Source: Paenibacillus sp. H1-7 (GTDB taxonomy: Bacteria > Bacillota > Bacilli > Paenibacillales > NBRC-103111). Taken from it: a DNA stretch of 64,000 nucleotides. The position numbers were made by a program, and so were the translations under genes. The first letter of the stretch is position 1. Every line of letters starts with the position of its first letter. Positions 25,490 to 35,269 of the stretch are shown here, piece by piece. The DNA lies in NCBI RefSeq assembly GCF_022354825.1, contig NZ_CP031168.1:3225501-3289500 (forward strand). The letters are read 5' to 3'. Under the pieces are notes generated by a model. That model worked only from the letters and a program-made list of their open reading frames with translations. It ran no database searches and had not been told where the DNA came from.

Positions 25490-26140
25490 TTGCTGCCGAA
25501 AGTCAATCAGATTTTACATATACAAGTCAATTCCATCGACGATGAAGAGGCGAAGCAAGAGTTCAAATCGAGAATCGCCGATATCAATGATCGCCAAATC
25601 ATTATGGAAGTACCATTAAACGAGAAGACGGGACGATTGAAAAGACTCTACATGGGCGATGAATTGTCCGTTTATTTTATTACCGACGGCGGGGTTAAAA
25701 ATTATTTCAATACGTCTGTGCTCGCCTTCTCGGAAGAAACGATCCGGATGGTTCATATTAAAAAACCGGAGCCCGAGACGATAACGAAGGTGCAGCGGCG
25801 CAACTTCCTGCGGGTACCTGCGGAGCTGGAGCTTGCGGTTACTTATTCGGAGCAGCTGCGATTTGTCGCTCTAACCGATGATGTCGGCGGGGGAGGGATC
25901 TCCTTCCTCTGCGACGGTTACATACCGCTGAATATTCAGCAGTCGGTTCATTGCTGGATGCTGGTTCCTTACAAGAACGGGCAAATCGAGCATGTTCCTT
26001 TTCGCGGGGAGCTGGTTCGAATCAAGCCGCTGGAAACAGGCATACAGCAGGTTATGATGAGGTTCGCGGAAATTACGGACCGAGACAGGCAAAAAATCAT
26101 CCGTTATTGCTTCGAAAGGCAGCTGGACTTGCGTAAATAA
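25490..26140 (+). CDS. ypfA: PilZ domain c-di-GMP receptor (YpfA/YcgR family)
   Basis: The product has 216 residues: an N-terminal YcgR-type beta domain (about 1-95) and a C-terminal PilZ domain with the RxxxR motif in QRRNFLRVP (about 103-111) and a DVGGGGISF segment as the second ligand motif. In B. subtilis YpfA (DgrA) slows flagellar rotation when it binds c-di-GMP. The start is TTG, supported by the very strong GGGGGGAGGAAG upstream. The HD-GYP enzyme at 1031 would degrade the same signal. Confidence 0.9.
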   Translation: MLPKVNQILHIQVNSIDDEEAKQEFKSRIADINDRQIIMEVPLNEKTGRLKRLYMGDELSVYFITDGGVKNYFNTSVLAFSEETIRMVHIKKPEPETITKVQRRNFLRVPAELELAVTYSEQLRFVALTDDVGGGGISFLCDGYIPLNIQQSVHCWMLVPYKNGQIEHVPFRGELVRIKPLETGIQQVMMRFAEITDRDRQKIIRYCFERQLDLRK

Positions 26141-26205
26141 TCCGCTGCATGAAATGTCGAAATTTGGATAGACTACCACGAAAAGAGCTTTTTTTGGAGT
26201 GGTAG

Positions 26206-26424
26206 ATGATGGAAGAAGAGACAAGCGTGGAAAAGGAAAATGGGTACGAGGACCTATTTTTACAATTTTCCTCGATTTTTGAACGATGGGTCAAAAGAGT
26301 GCTGCTGGTGCTCGTATCCTTGCTGATCTTGAGCCAGCTGCTGCTGCAAGTACCTTTTCTACGATATTATATGGTCAAAGTGGAGCAGTTGGAAGGAGTT
26401 CCTTACTCCCGAACCGCTTCCTAG
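26206..26424 (+). CDS. ypfB: YpfB-like small membrane protein (DUF5359)
   Basis: The product has 72 residues with an acidic N-terminus and one membrane segment (about 32-50, VLLVLVSLLILSQLLLQVPF). It matches YpfB in size and in position between ypfA and cmk. Function is unknown. ATG 26206 follows GGAGTGG; ATG 26209 is possible. Confidence 0.8.
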   Translation: MMEEETSVEKENGYEDLFLQFSSIFERWVKRVLLVLVSLLILSQLLLQVPFLRYYMVKVEQLEGVPYSRTAS

Positions 26425-26461
26425 ACCGCTTCGTTATGGGGCGAGTAGGCATCGAAGACTT

Positions 26462-26491
26462 TTGCAATCCTTCTAACACCTATGGTATAAT
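26462..26491 (+). promoter_or_regulatory. Promoter of cmk
   Basis: TTGCAA (26462-26467) and TATAAT (26486-26491) are 18 bp apart, with TGG directly before the -10 (extended -10). Confidence 0.7.
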
Positions 26492-26560
26492 TTTCTTCGA
26501 TCGCAGGCTGGGCCTGTTTTTATTCAACTTTGTTCATTATAGTGCTGGGAGGCCCGCGTT

Positions 26561-27238
26561 TTGGAAAAGATCAATATCGCTATAGATGGTCCGGCAGGAG
26601 CTGGGAAGAGCACGATCGCTCGGCTTGTCGCGAACGAATTGGACTTCGTTTATGTGGACACCGGTGCCATGTATAGAGCTGTCACATGGAGTGTATTGAA
26701 AGCGGATCTTCGTCCGGATCAGGAAGCGGAGGTTGTACAAGTCGCTACGCGGCTTGACATTCGTCTGGTTCCAGGGAAAGACGGTCAGCAGGTCTATGTT
26801 GACGGACAAGAGGTAACAGCGGCAATCCGCTCCGCCGAGGTAACCGGTAACGTGTCCCGTATTTCGCAAATTCCAGAAGTGCGTCGCATTTTGACGGATA
26901 AGCAGAAGCTGCTTGCAGCCGACAAAGGTGTTGTTATGGACGGAAGAGATATCGGGAGCAGCGTGCTTCCGGATGCGGAGCTCAAAATATTTTTAACCGC
27001 CAGCGTCAGAATTCGCGCCGAGAGACGGTTCAAGGAAATTCAGGATGACAGGCCTGAAGTCACTTTGGAGCAGCTCGAGCAAGAAATTGCGTCGCGCGAC
27101 AGAATGGATGAGCAGAGAGAAACGTCTCCGCTTGTACAAGCTCCTGATGCGGTGCTGCTCGATACGACGGAAATGTCGATAGCGGAAGTGGTTGAGCGGA
27201 TCTTGGAACTTTGCAGAGCCAAAGTCGGAGGGAAGTAA
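26561..27238 (+). CDS. cmk: Cytidylate kinase
   Basis: The product has 225 residues. It phosphorylates CMP and dCMP. The P-loop is DGPAGAGKST (about 8-17), followed by VDTGAMYRA, MDGRDIGS and the lid region. The start is TTG with GGGAGG 8 bases upstream; no ATG start would preserve the N-terminal beta strand. It is followed at once by plsC and the S1-like gene, as in B. subtilis (cmk-ypfD). Confidence 0.95.
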   Translation: MEKINIAIDGPAGAGKSTIARLVANELDFVYVDTGAMYRAVTWSVLKADLRPDQEAEVVQVATRLDIRLVPGKDGQQVYVDGQEVTAAIRSAEVTGNVSRISQIPEVRRILTDKQKLLAADKGVVMDGRDIGSSVLPDAELKIFLTASVRIRAERRFKEIQDDRPEVTLEQLEQEIASRDRMDEQRETSPLVQAPDAVLLDTTEMSIAEVVERILELCRAKVGGK

Positions 27239-27239
27239 T

Positions 27240-27824
27240 ATGCTTTACTCTACGCTTCGTGCCTTATTTCACTTTATATTCCGGACCGTGTTCCGTTTAA
27301 AAGTGATCGGCAAAGAAAACGTTCCCGAAGGAGTACCCGTCATTCTGTGCGCCAACCATACGAGCAATTTCGATCCACCTCTTCTCGGGTCGCCGCTTGT
27401 AGGGCGCAGAGTTCATTATATGGCGAAAGCAGAGCTGTTCGACGTTCCCGTACTGGGGTGGGTGCTGCCCAGAATCAGCGCTTTTCCCGTCAAACGAGGC
27501 GGCGTCAGCAAAGAATCCATCCGGTTGTCGCTTCAACTGCTCAAGGAGAACAAGATTCTCGGTATTTTTCCGGAAGGTACCCGCAATAACGCGGAAGGAA
27601 TGGGCAAGAAGGGCGCTGCTATGCTGGCCTTGAAGTCCGGCGCTACAGTAGTTCCAGCCGCTATAGTAGGCAAATACAAGCCGTTCCGGCAAATGAAGCT
27701 GGTCTACGGCAAGCCCGTCGATATAAGCGAGTTCGCCGATGCAGGCGGTGAAGGCCTGGAGCAGGCAACCGATAAAATCTTGAAGGTTATCCGTTCCATG
27801 GTCAAGGAATACGAATCGAAATGA
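27240..27824 (+). CDS. plsC: 1-acyl-sn-glycerol-3-phosphate acyltransferase
   Basis: The product has 194 residues. It adds the second acyl chain to lysophosphatidic acid at the membrane. The acyltransferase motifs are NHTSNFD (block I, HxxxxD) and FPEGTRN (block III), with the hydrophobic N-terminal region expected for the family. The ATG lies one base after the cmk stop codon, so the two are cotranscribed. The gene is absent at this place in B. subtilis but commonly fused into this operon in related Firmicutes, as I recall. Confidence 0.9.
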   Translation: MLYSTLRALFHFIFRTVFRLKVIGKENVPEGVPVILCANHTSNFDPPLLGSPLVGRRVHYMAKAELFDVPVLGWVLPRISAFPVKRGGVSKESIRLSLQLLKENKILGIFPEGTRNNAEGMGKKGAAMLALKSGATVVPAAIVGKYKPFRQMKLVYGKPVDISEFADAGGEGLEQATDKILKVIRSMVKEYESK

Positions 27825-27951
27825 TAAATTGTGGAATACTTAGTAAAACAATTAACCGCGTATTCTTTATGCGTCGGTAAATTATATAAGATAGCAGCAA
27901 TTGTAACTACTATTATTGAGTTAGGTTGCTAATTGAGGAGGGTATTGAACC

Positions 27952-29196
27952 ATGTCAGAAGAGACAAGAGTGGAGCAAAACGAACAAGAAGAGCAAGCAC
28001 AGCAAGAGGTATCCCAAGAGGAATCCATGGCTAATGTTTCCGTACTGAAAAAGGGAGATACCGTAAAAGGGAAAATCATCAAAGTCGACGATGACCAAGC
28101 TTTCGTCGATGTAGGTTATAAGTATGACGGCGTAATTCCTATCCGCGAGCTTTCCTCCGTTAACCTGGGAAGCGCCGGCGAAGGCGTTCAAGTAGGACAA
28201 GATGTTGAATTGAAAGTATTGACCATTGACGATAACAAAGAAAAGCTTGTTCTTTCCAAGCGCGTAGTGGACAGCGAAAAAGCTTGGGAACAGCTGCAAG
28301 CCGACATGGAGAACAAAACGATTATCGAAGCTAGAGTGGCCGAGGTTGTTAAAGGCGGTCTCGTAGTGGATATCGGTTTGCGCGGCTTTGTGCCTGCTTC
28401 CATGGTTGAGCGTACGTTCGTTGAAGATTTCAGCGACTACAAAGGCCGCACATTGAAACTTCGCGTGAAAGAAATGGACCGCGAGAAAAACAAAGTGATT
28501 CTTTCGCAAAAAGACGTTCTGGACGAAGAGTTCGAAGCTAAGAAAAAAGATCTGATCGCAGGCCTGTCCGTTGGTCAAGAATTGACCGGTACAGTACAAC
28601 GCCTGACTCCGTTTGGCGCATTCGTAGATATCGGCGGCATCGACGGCTTGGTGCACATTTCCGAAATGGCATGGCACCATGTAGAAACTCCTTCCGAGGT
28701 CGTTAAAGAAGGCGATCAAGTGAAAGTGCAAATCTTGAAGCTGGATCCGGGCAGCGAGCGCATCAGCTTGAGCATTAAAGCGACTCAACCTGGTCCTTGG
28801 CAGCAAGTGAGCGGCAAATTCAACATCGGCGACATCTTGACAGGTACCGTAAAACGTCTTGCACCGTTCGGCGCTTTCGTTGAGGTTGCTCCTGGCGTGG
28901 AAGGTTTGGTTCATATTTCCCAAATCGCTCATCGTCATATTGCAACTCCGTTCGAAGTACTGAAAGAAGGACAAGAAGTGAAGGTGAAGGTGCTCGATCT
29001 GAACGTGGACGAGAAGCGCATCAGCTTGAGCATCAAAGAAACCGAAGAAGCTCCTGCCGATGCAGCCCCGGCTCCTAGATCGGAGAAGCCTGCAAGAAAC
29101 CAAAAAGAAACGGTTATTGCTGAAGAGTATCAAAACCAAGGCTTGAACCTGACGCTCGGCGAGCGTTTCGGCGATAAACTGAGCAAATTTAAATAA
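27952..29196 (+). CDS. ypfD: Ribosomal protein S1 homologue (YpfD)
   Basis: The product has 414 residues. After an acidic Gln/Glu-rich N-terminus (1-25) come four S1 RNA-binding domains starting near residues 33, 120, 205 and 290, each with a GxxVxGxV start and a central GFVxxS or GFVHIS-like element. The C-terminal 45 residues are disordered. In low-GC Gram-positives this protein is not a stable 30S subunit but helps translation of some mRNAs. GAGGAGG precedes the ATG. The 127-bp leader upstream contains AT-rich sequence but no structure I can name. Confidence 0.92.
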   Translation: MSEETRVEQNEQEEQAQQEVSQEESMANVSVLKKGDTVKGKIIKVDDDQAFVDVGYKYDGVIPIRELSSVNLGSAGEGVQVGQDVELKVLTIDDNKEKLVLSKRVVDSEKAWEQLQADMENKTIIEARVAEVVKGGLVVDIGLRGFVPASMVERTFVEDFSDYKGRTLKLRVKEMDREKNKVILSQKDVLDEEFEAKKKDLIAGLSVGQELTGTVQRLTPFGAFVDIGGIDGLVHISEMAWHHVETPSEVVKEGDQVKVQILKLDPGSERISLSIKATQPGPWQQVSGKFNIGDILTGTVKRLAPFGAFVEVAPGVEGLVHISQIAHRHIATPFEVLKEGQEVKVKVLDLNVDEKRISLSIKETEEAPADAAPAPRSEKPARNQKETVIAEEYQNQGLNLTLGERFGDKLSKFK

Positions 29197-29221
29197 GCAT
29201 CGGAAATTAGGGGGAAACAGG

Positions 29222-30301
29222 GTGCGTATTCCTAGGAAGCTGGAGCATGTTCATTATGCTCTGAAGCTTGGACAGAAGGGAAGCCACGGCTTCTCCGACA
29301 TCAAGCTGATTCATAACTGTATCCCTGAATCCTGCACGAAGCTAATTTCATTGCAAACTACGATCGGCGAACTCAATTTGAGCTCGCCGATTATTATTAA
29401 TGCGATGACTGGCGGCGCTCGGGAAACAGAGGAGATTAACCGGGAGCTGGCCGTTGCCGCTAGGGAAACCGGGTTGGCGATGGCGGTTGGGTCGCAAATG
29501 TCGGCGATTAAGAACCGTGAAGTCGTTTCAAGCTATAGGGTCGTCAGGCAAATGAATCCGGAAGGCATCGTCATAGGCAATTTGGGAAGCGAAGCTACGC
29601 CCGATCAAGCGGAGCAGGCAGTCGAGATGCTTCGTGCGGACGCGCTGCAAATCCATTTGAATGTGATGCAGGAGCTGATCATGCCGGAAGGGGATCGTGA
29701 TTTTCGCGGGACGTCCGAGAGGATAGCATCCATAATGGAGCGGGTACACGTTCCGGTTATTGTTAAGGAAGTGGGCTTCGGGATGGCTCACGAAAGTGTC
29801 ACGGCGCTGGCGCGCTTAGGGGTCACCTTGTTCGATATCGGAGGCTCCGGCGGAACCAATTTTGCCGCCATCGAGAACGCACGCCGATCCGAGCCGATCT
29901 CATGGCTGAACGATTGGGGCAGCACGACGGCGGTCGCTTTGCTTGAGGCACTCCATGCTCTGAAGAGCCGTAAAGCTCAGACGGGGGAAGCGATTATTGC
30001 CACCGGCGGCATCTCCGGCAGCAGGGAAGTCAGCAAAGCGTTAATTCTCGGCGCTTCCGCGGTGGGGATTGCAGGAGCTTTTTTAAGCATATTGCGAACG
30101 GGCGGAACGGCCGCGTTGATAGATCGAATTCGCGCCATTCATCATGAATTGACGCTTGTCATGACGGCGCTTGGGGCTCCTGCTATAGCTGATCTATGGA
30201 ACGTTCCGGTGGTCGTTGGCGGCGAGACCGCGCACTGGTGCATGACCCGCGGAATCGATATCACCAGCTATGCAAATCGATCCGGTTTTGATAAAAACTA
30301 A
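29222..30301 (+). CDS. fni: Type 2 isopentenyl-diphosphate delta-isomerase
   Basis: The product has 359 residues. This FMN- and NADPH-dependent enzyme interconverts isopentenyl and dimethylallyl diphosphate, the precursors of the heptaprenyl chain built by hepS and hepT. Motifs are NAMTGGA (about 60), AVGSQMSAIK (about 90), HLNVMQELIMPEGDRDF (about 140) and GGSGGTNFAAIEN (about 217). The start is GTG with AGGGGG upstream. It lies between ypfD and yphA, as in B. subtilis. Confidence 0.94.
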   Translation: MRIPRKLEHVHYALKLGQKGSHGFSDIKLIHNCIPESCTKLISLQTTIGELNLSSPIIINAMTGGARETEEINRELAVAARETGLAMAVGSQMSAIKNREVVSSYRVVRQMNPEGIVIGNLGSEATPDQAEQAVEMLRADALQIHLNVMQELIMPEGDRDFRGTSERIASIMERVHVPVIVKEVGFGMAHESVTALARLGVTLFDIGGSGGTNFAAIENARRSEPISWLNDWGSTTAVALLEALHALKSRKAQTGEAIIATGGISGSREVSKALILGASAVGIAGAFLSILRTGGTAALIDRIRAIHHELTLVMTALGAPAIADLWNVPVVVGGETAHWCMTRGIDITSYANRSGFDKN

Positions 30302-30396
30302 ATAACCCAGCCATACTAAGGAACGGATGACAAATTCGGCTGATGCATTATCCCGTCTATGTCTCCGCAGCAACTATAGCTCTTAGGTGGGTGCAC

Positions 30397-31035
30397 ATGA
30401 ATCCAGGATACTTGTCCTTATTACTCATGGTCGTAACACTGATCCTGTTCGCCAGCGGCTGGAAAGACTTATTGGTAAGAGGTATAACTTCAAAGGTGAT
30501 ACTTCTTTTTTTTATTTCGTGGTTCATCGCTACGAAGTTTTCCCTAACGCTCAGGGGCGGGAAAATCAACTTTTGCATTGCCGTTCTATGCATACTTATC
30601 ATCTGCGTTCTATGGCGGGCACACGGCTGGTTGTACCGGATCCATATCTTATCGGCGGGAGCGCTGCTCGGCTCCATCTACTTTTTTATGCTGGAGACGA
30701 TTCATCTCGTACCGGCCTGGATCATGGGCAGCACGGAGATATCCATGGCGCTCCTCATAGGAGCCTTAGTGAGCGGCTTGACCCGCCTGCCTGCCGTTCA
30801 ATTGGCTTCGGTATCCATAGGCTTGCTGCTTGCTGAGCTGTACCGCGGTTATATGCACCGGGATTTTGCCGGGTTTCAGCTCGGATTCCCGCTGTTTCAG
30901 GATCGCTGGTGGCTGACCGTATATATGACTAGGATATGCTCGTTGCTCTTGGCCAGCGCGATGTTCGCATGCAAAAAAAGCGTCCATTGGGTGACGGATG
31001 GTATAAGAAGAATGAGCGGCGGCGATAGTGAATAG
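30397..31035 (+). CDS. yphA: YphA family membrane protein
   Basis: The product has 212 residues with six or seven hydrophobic segments and little between them. It matches the YphA family by topology and by position between fni and seaA. Function is unknown. ATG 30397 follows TAGGTGGG; a longer frame from 30343 lacks a ribosome binding site. It ends 15 bp before the next gene. Confidence 0.8.
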   Translation: MNPGYLSLLLMVVTLILFASGWKDLLVRGITSKVILLFFISWFIATKFSLTLRGGKINFCIAVLCILIICVLWRAHGWLYRIHILSAGALLGSIYFFMLETIHLVPAWIMGSTEISMALLIGALVSGLTRLPAVQLASVSIGLLLAELYRGYMHRDFAGFQLGFPLFQDRWWLTVYMTRICSLLLASAMFACKKSVHWVTDGIRRMSGGDSE

Positions 31036-31050
31036 AGAGGGGCGATGACC

Positions 31051-31962
31051 ATGCTGGATTGGATCGTGGAACAAAAATATACGGTTGGGATCGTCCTCGG
31101 GGTTCTGTTCGGGATCGGCGCAAGGCTAAGCATGCTGCGGACGGATTACCGGCAATATCCTACTTATCCTCACGGAAAGATCATTCATATTTCGCTCGGC
31201 GTCATAGCAGCCGGATTAGGCTCTGTAGCGGTGCCGTCGCTTCTGGATAAAAACTATACCGCGATTACCTTCCTGTCGCTAGCGGCACAGCAATTTCGCG
31301 ACGTCCGGAATATGGAGAGGCAAACGTTGTCCAAAATCGACAGCATGGAGCTCGTCCCGCGAGGGGCTACGTACATAGAGGGCATTGCGATGGTATTTGA
31401 AGGACGCAACTATATGGTTATCTTCACCTCGTTCGTTACCGCCCTATTCAGTATCGTATTGGCCTGGTATTGGGGAATCGTCGCCGGCATCGGCGCCATC
31501 ATGATCACGAATCATTTCAAAAGCGGCAAAAGCATCTCCCATATAGCCGATGTCAGCGAAGCGAAGGTGCGGATGGACGGGCCGAATCTTTTTGTAGGCG
31601 ACATTTACATTATGAACGTAGGCTTGGAGGATACGAGAAACATTATCAAGGAGCGCGGAATGGGGTTCATCCTGACTCCCAAAAACCAAAATTGCCGCGT
31701 AACCTTGGCCAATGTCGGACAACGCCAGGCGATGCTGCACGATTTGTCCACCATTATGGGCGTATACAGGGATGAGGGCGAGCCTTCGCTTTTGCCTCTC
31801 GCCAAGCTGGATATGGCCGACGGCAGACTGGCCGTGTTCCTGCTCCCGCAGGAGTTGAATGGGGCTAGAGCGAGGCAGGTGCTGCTGAAATCGCCGGTTC
31901 TCGAAAGTGCGGTAAGAATGCCTTCCGAGGCGGATGTCAGTCCAAGTAAAGGAGAGGCATAA
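31051..31962 (+). CDS. seaA: YIEGIA family sporulation protein SeaA (YphB)
   Basis: The product has 303 residues. The defining YIEGIAMVFEGRNYMVIFTS motif lies near residue 110, between two groups of membrane segments (about 5-25, 45-65, 120-160). The C-terminal half is soluble. SeaA/YphB is a spore envelope protein of unclear mechanism. ATG 31051 has GAGAGGGG at 7 bases; ATG 31045 is too close. It is followed at once by the partner gene for YIEGIA proteins. Confidence 0.85.
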   Translation: MLDWIVEQKYTVGIVLGVLFGIGARLSMLRTDYRQYPTYPHGKIIHISLGVIAAGLGSVAVPSLLDKNYTAITFLSLAAQQFRDVRNMERQTLSKIDSMELVPRGATYIEGIAMVFEGRNYMVIFTSFVTALFSIVLAWYWGIVAGIGAIMITNHFKSGKSISHIADVSEAKVRMDGPNLFVGDIYIMNVGLEDTRNIIKERGMGFILTPKNQNCRVTLANVGQRQAMLHDLSTIMGVYRDEGEPSLLPLAKLDMADGRLAVFLLPQELNGARARQVLLKSPVLESAVRMPSEADVSPSKGEA

Positions 31963-31967
31963 TCCAC

Positions 31968-32162
31968 ATGGGTAAAATTATGGCGATTGTAACGGCGAAT
32001 CGAGACCAGGTTGCGGGAGGGGCGCCCATCTTTATTGTCCACAATGCGGAGGAGCAGCAAAAAGTGGCGTTTAAGCTGGAAAAAATACTGGATGCGTCTG
32101 CCCACGATTTGGAGAATGGAACGCTCATTCTGGTCGATCACAAAAGCTCGTCCGATGGATAA
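31968..32162 (+). CDS. Capping complex subunit for YIEGIA
   Basis: The product has 64 residues and begins MGKIMAIVTANRDQVAGGAP. This small, soluble protein is found next to YIEGIA-domain genes and is named for that association. The gene starts 5 bp after seaA and GGAGAGG precedes the ATG. It probably forms a complex with the SeaA-like protein during spore envelope assembly. That role is family-based inference. Confidence 0.8.
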   Translation: MGKIMAIVTANRDQVAGGAPIFIVHNAEEQQKVAFKLEKILDASAHDLENGTLILVDHKSSSDG

Positions 32163-32179
32163 GTTGGTTATAGATTGCA

Positions 32180-32208
32180 TTGCTTTCAATGAAGGCAAAT
32201 GCTATGAT
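32180..32208 (+). promoter_or_regulatory. Promoter of der
   Basis: TTGCTT (32180-32185) and TATGAT (32203-32208) are 17 bp apart, with TGC before the -10 (extended -10). It lies 58 bp before the der start. Confidence 0.6.
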
Positions 32209-32266
32209 GTAGATTGTGAAATTTTTCATGTTGCGGTATGTTGCAGCTAGAAGGGAATGAAGTCAA

Positions 32267-33589
32267 GTGGCAAGACCCATTGTGGCTATAGTCGGCCGTC
32301 CGAATGTGGGCAAATCTACTATTTTTAACCGCATTATCGGAGACAGGCTTGCAATTGTAGAAGATATGCCGGGGGTTACCCGTGACCGGTTATATGGAGT
32401 CGGAGAATGGCTGGATCGGAGTTTCAGTGTAATAGATACCGGCGGTATTGAAATCGACGGGGATAATGAAATGATGAAATCGATCCGCGCCCAAGCGGAG
32501 CTGGCCATTGAGGAAGCAGACGTTATCGTGTTCATGGTTGATGCCAAAGCGGGTGTCACCGCCTCTGATTCGGAGGTTGCCGAGATGCTGTTTCGCGCGA
32601 AAAAACCGGTTGTTCTTGCAGTCAACAAAGTAGATAATATTAAGCGTCTGGACGATATTTACGAGTTTTACAGTCTCGGCTTCGGCACGCCGTTCGGCAT
32701 TTCCGGTTCGCATGGCACAGGCATCGGCGACTTGCTGGACGAAATCATTCAGCACTTCCCGGATACCGAGGAAGACGAGTATGGAGAGGAAGTGATCCGT
32801 GTCGCGCTGATCGGTCGGCCTAACGTCGGCAAATCGTCCTTGACCAATACGATTTTGGGCGAAGAGCGCGTCATTGTCAGTGATGTAGCCGGTACGACAC
32901 GCGATGCCATCGACACGCCGTTCGAGAAAGACGGGCAAAAGTACGTTATCATCGATACGGCTGGGATGCGCAAGCGCGGCAAGGTGTATGAGAATACGGA
33001 GAAGTACAGTGTGATGCGGGCGTTAAAGGCGATTGAACGCGCGGATGTTGTCCTGGTTCTCATCAATGGTGAGGAAGGCATTATCGAACAGGATAAGCAT
33101 ATTGCGGGCTACGCTCATGAAGCGGGGAAAGCGGCCATATTTGTGGTGAACAAATGGGACGTCGTCGACAAGGACGACAAAACGATGCAGCAATTTACGC
33201 AAAAAATCCGCGATCATTTCCTGTTTATGACCTATGCGCCGATCGTATTTTTGTCCGCGAAGACGAAGCAGCGTGTTCATAAATTGCTTCCTATCGTCAA
33301 CCAAGTGGCCGAGCAGCATGCTATGCGCGTACAAACGCACGTGCTGAACGATGTCATCTCCGATGCGGTTGCGATTAACCCGCCGCCTACGGATAAAGGA
33401 AGAAGATTGCGGATCAATTACGCTACGCAAGTGTCCGTGAAGCCGCCGACGATTGTGTTCTTTGTCAACGACCCTGAGCTGATGCATTTCTCGTACGAGC
33501 GGTATTTGGAGAATAAGGTTCGGGCCGCATTCGGCTTTGAAGGAACGCCGTTAAGAATGTTTACTCGAAAGAAATCGGATGATGAATAG
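32267..33589 (+). CDS. der: Ribosome biogenesis GTPase Der
   Basis: The product has 440 residues with two tandem GTPase domains, each with a P-loop GRPNVGKS (about 10-17 and 182-189), a DTGG or DTAG switch and NKxD (NKVD, NKWD). A C-terminal KH-like domain binds rRNA. Der (EngA) is essential for assembly of the 50S subunit. The start is GTG, and the frame begins directly with [13 protein letters not shown]. Order seaA-der-gpsA follows B. subtilis, with plsY inserted. Confidence 0.96.
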   Translation: MARPIVAIVGRPNVGKSTIFNRIIGDRLAIVEDMPGVTRDRLYGVGEWLDRSFSVIDTGGIEIDGDNEMMKSIRAQAELAIEEADVIVFMVDAKAGVTASDSEVAEMLFRAKKPVVLAVNKVDNIKRLDDIYEFYSLGFGTPFGISGSHGTGIGDLLDEIIQHFPDTEEDEYGEEVIRVALIGRPNVGKSSLTNTILGEERVIVSDVAGTTRDAIDTPFEKDGQKYVIIDTAGMRKRGKVYENTEKYSVMRALKAIERADVVLVLINGEEGIIEQDKHIAGYAHEAGKAAIFVVNKWDVVDKDDKTMQQFTQKIRDHFLFMTYAPIVFLSAKTKQRVHKLLPIVNQVAEQHAMRVQTHVLNDVISDAVAINPPPTDKGRRLRINYATQVSVKPPTIVFFVNDPELMHFSYERYLENKVRAAFGFEGTPLRMFTRKKSDDE

Positions 33590-33602
33590 GGAGAGATAAG
33601 CG

Positions 33603-34196
33603 GTGTTCTCAGTAATTTCCATCATTGTAGCGTATTTGTTAGGATCGATCAGCTTTAGTTATCTTGCGGGGAAAATGCTGAAGGGAATCGATATTAGAAA
33701 TCATGGAAGCGGCAATGCCGGGGCAACCAACACGCTTAGGGTCCTCGGCAAAGGGCCGGCCATAACGGTACTCCTGCTCGATGCGTTAAAAGGGGTTGCG
33801 GCGGTATGGATCGGCCGATGGCTGGGACAAGGCGATATGCTGATCGAAGTATTGTGCGGCATTGCAGCGATATCCGGCCACAATTGGCCCGTCTACTTCG
33901 GCTTCCGAGGCGGCAAGGGGATCGCTACTACGATCGGCGTCATGATCACGCTGGCCCCAATGGCCGTAGTGTACGCCGGTATTGTCTGCATTTTGGCCAT
34001 CGCGCTTACCCGATATGTTTCGCTAGGCTCTCTGGTGTTTACTGCACTCTTACCCATCTTACTTTGGTTTATGCAGGGACCGAACGAAATTTTCTGGCTA
34101 AGCTTGCTGCTGTTCGTATTCGCATGGTTCCGTCACCGCACCAATATCGTGAAGTTAGTCAAAGGACAGGAAAACAAGCTCGGTTCCAAAAAATGA
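33603..34196 (+). CDS. plsY: Glycerol-3-phosphate acyltransferase PlsY
   Basis: The product has 197 residues with five membrane segments. It transfers an acyl group from acyl-phosphate to glycerol-3-phosphate, the first step of phospholipid synthesis. The three family motifs are GSGNAGATNTLR (about 36-47), GHNWPVYFGFRGGKGIAT (about 97-114) and a C-terminal HRTNI. The start is GTG. Directly downstream is gpsA, which makes its substrate glycerol-3-phosphate. Confidence 0.95.
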   Translation: MFSVISIIVAYLLGSISFSYLAGKMLKGIDIRNHGSGNAGATNTLRVLGKGPAITVLLLDALKGVAAVWIGRWLGQGDMLIEVLCGIAAISGHNWPVYFGFRGGKGIATTIGVMITLAPMAVVYAGIVCILAIALTRYVSLGSLVFTALLPILLWFMQGPNEIFWLSLLLFVFAWFRHRTNIVKLVKGQENKLGSKK

Positions 34197-34213
34197 TCCG
34201 GAGGTGTTGACTT

Positions 34214-35257
34214 TTGCCCAAGAAAGTAGCTGTGCTTGTAGCTGGAAGCTGGGGAACGGCCATTGCCTCTGTATTGGCGGAAAACGGTTTGGACGTCCTG
34301 CTGTGGTCGAGAAATGAGCAGCAGGTGACAGAAATGAATAAGGAGCACCGCAATCGGCGGTTTTTGGGGGATGTTGCGCTGTCTCCCGCCATTCGAGCGA
34401 CCAGTTCCATGAAAGAAGCGTTGGAGGAAGCCTACGCTGTTGTTGTCGTTGCCCCTTCGGCGGCGATGAGAGAGGTAGCGTCGCAAATGCGGCCGTATTT
34501 GAGCAAGGAGACCCTTCTCATCCATGCGACCAAAGGCTTCGAGGCGCAGACGCTGAAAAGAATGTCTACCGTGCTTGCCGACGAGCTGCCCGATTATGAC
34601 GCTTCCCGCATTGTGGTACTGTCCGGGCCTAGCCACGCCGAGGAGGTCATACAGCAATCCCCTACGACAGTCGTCGTAGCGTCAGAAAGCGTAGAAGCGG
34701 CGGAGGCTGCTCAGGACCTGCTTATCAACTCCAGCTTCCGCGTGTACACGAACCCCGATGTCATCGGAGTAGAGGTCGGCGGAGCGCTCAAGAACATTAT
34801 TGCGCTGGGCGCGGGCTTAACGGATGGTCTGGGCTATGGCGATAATGCCAAAGCGGCGCTATTAACGCGCGGATTAGCCGAGATCTCCCGCTTGGGAACG
34901 GCTATGGGCGGCAATCCTCTTACCTTCTCCGGGCTGGCTGGAGTCGGAGATCTCGTCGTAACTTGTACGAGTAAGCACAGCCGCAACTGGAGAGCCGGCT
35001 ATTTGCTGGCACAAGGGCATCCTTTGGACGAGGTGCTGAAGCAGATGGGAATGGTCGTGGAAGGCGTCAAGACGACGCAAGCGGCCTACAAGCTGTCGCG
35101 CCAGTATGATGCCACTATGCCTATTGCCGATGAGCTGTATGCCGTATTGTTCAACGGGAAAACGCCTGAAGCTGCCGTTGAAGATTTGATGGGCAGAGGA
35201 CGTACTCACGAGATTGAAGAAGTAGCCAAGCCCGTGCAAACTAAGTGGTTCAGCTAG
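34214..35257 (+). CDS. gpsA: Glycerol-3-phosphate dehydrogenase [NAD(P)+]
   Basis: The product has 347 residues. It reduces dihydroxyacetone phosphate to glycerol-3-phosphate. The Rossmann motif is VAGSWGTAIA near residue 10 (the usual GAGSWGTA with Val for the first Gly). Other motifs are LSGPSHAEEV (about 138), GVEVGGALKNIIALGAG (about 186-202, catalytic Lys) and GLAGVGDLVVTC. The start is TTG with GGAGGTG 8 bases upstream. It follows plsY by 17 bp. Confidence 0.95.
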   Translation: MPKKVAVLVAGSWGTAIASVLAENGLDVLLWSRNEQQVTEMNKEHRNRRFLGDVALSPAIRATSSMKEALEEAYAVVVVAPSAAMREVASQMRPYLSKETLLIHATKGFEAQTLKRMSTVLADELPDYDASRIVVLSGPSHAEEVIQQSPTTVVVASESVEAAEAAQDLLINSSFRVYTNPDVIGVEVGGALKNIIALGAGLTDGLGYGDNAKAALLTRGLAEISRLGTAMGGNPLTFSGLAGVGDLVVTCTSKHSRNWRAGYLLAQGHPLDEVLKQMGMVVEGVKTTQAAYKLSRQYDATMPIADELYAVLFNGKTPEAAVEDLMGRGRTHEIEEVAKPVQTKWFS

Positions 35258-35269
35258 TTATACGCCTAC

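Noticed and set aside
27955..29139. Long open frame on the minus strand opposite the S1-like gene
   Set aside because: It is antisense to a well-supported gene, has no ribosome binding site and its sequence reflects the repeated S1 domains.
27952..29196. DNA repeats within the S1-like gene
   Set aside because: They reflect four related protein domains, not a mobile or regulatory repeat.
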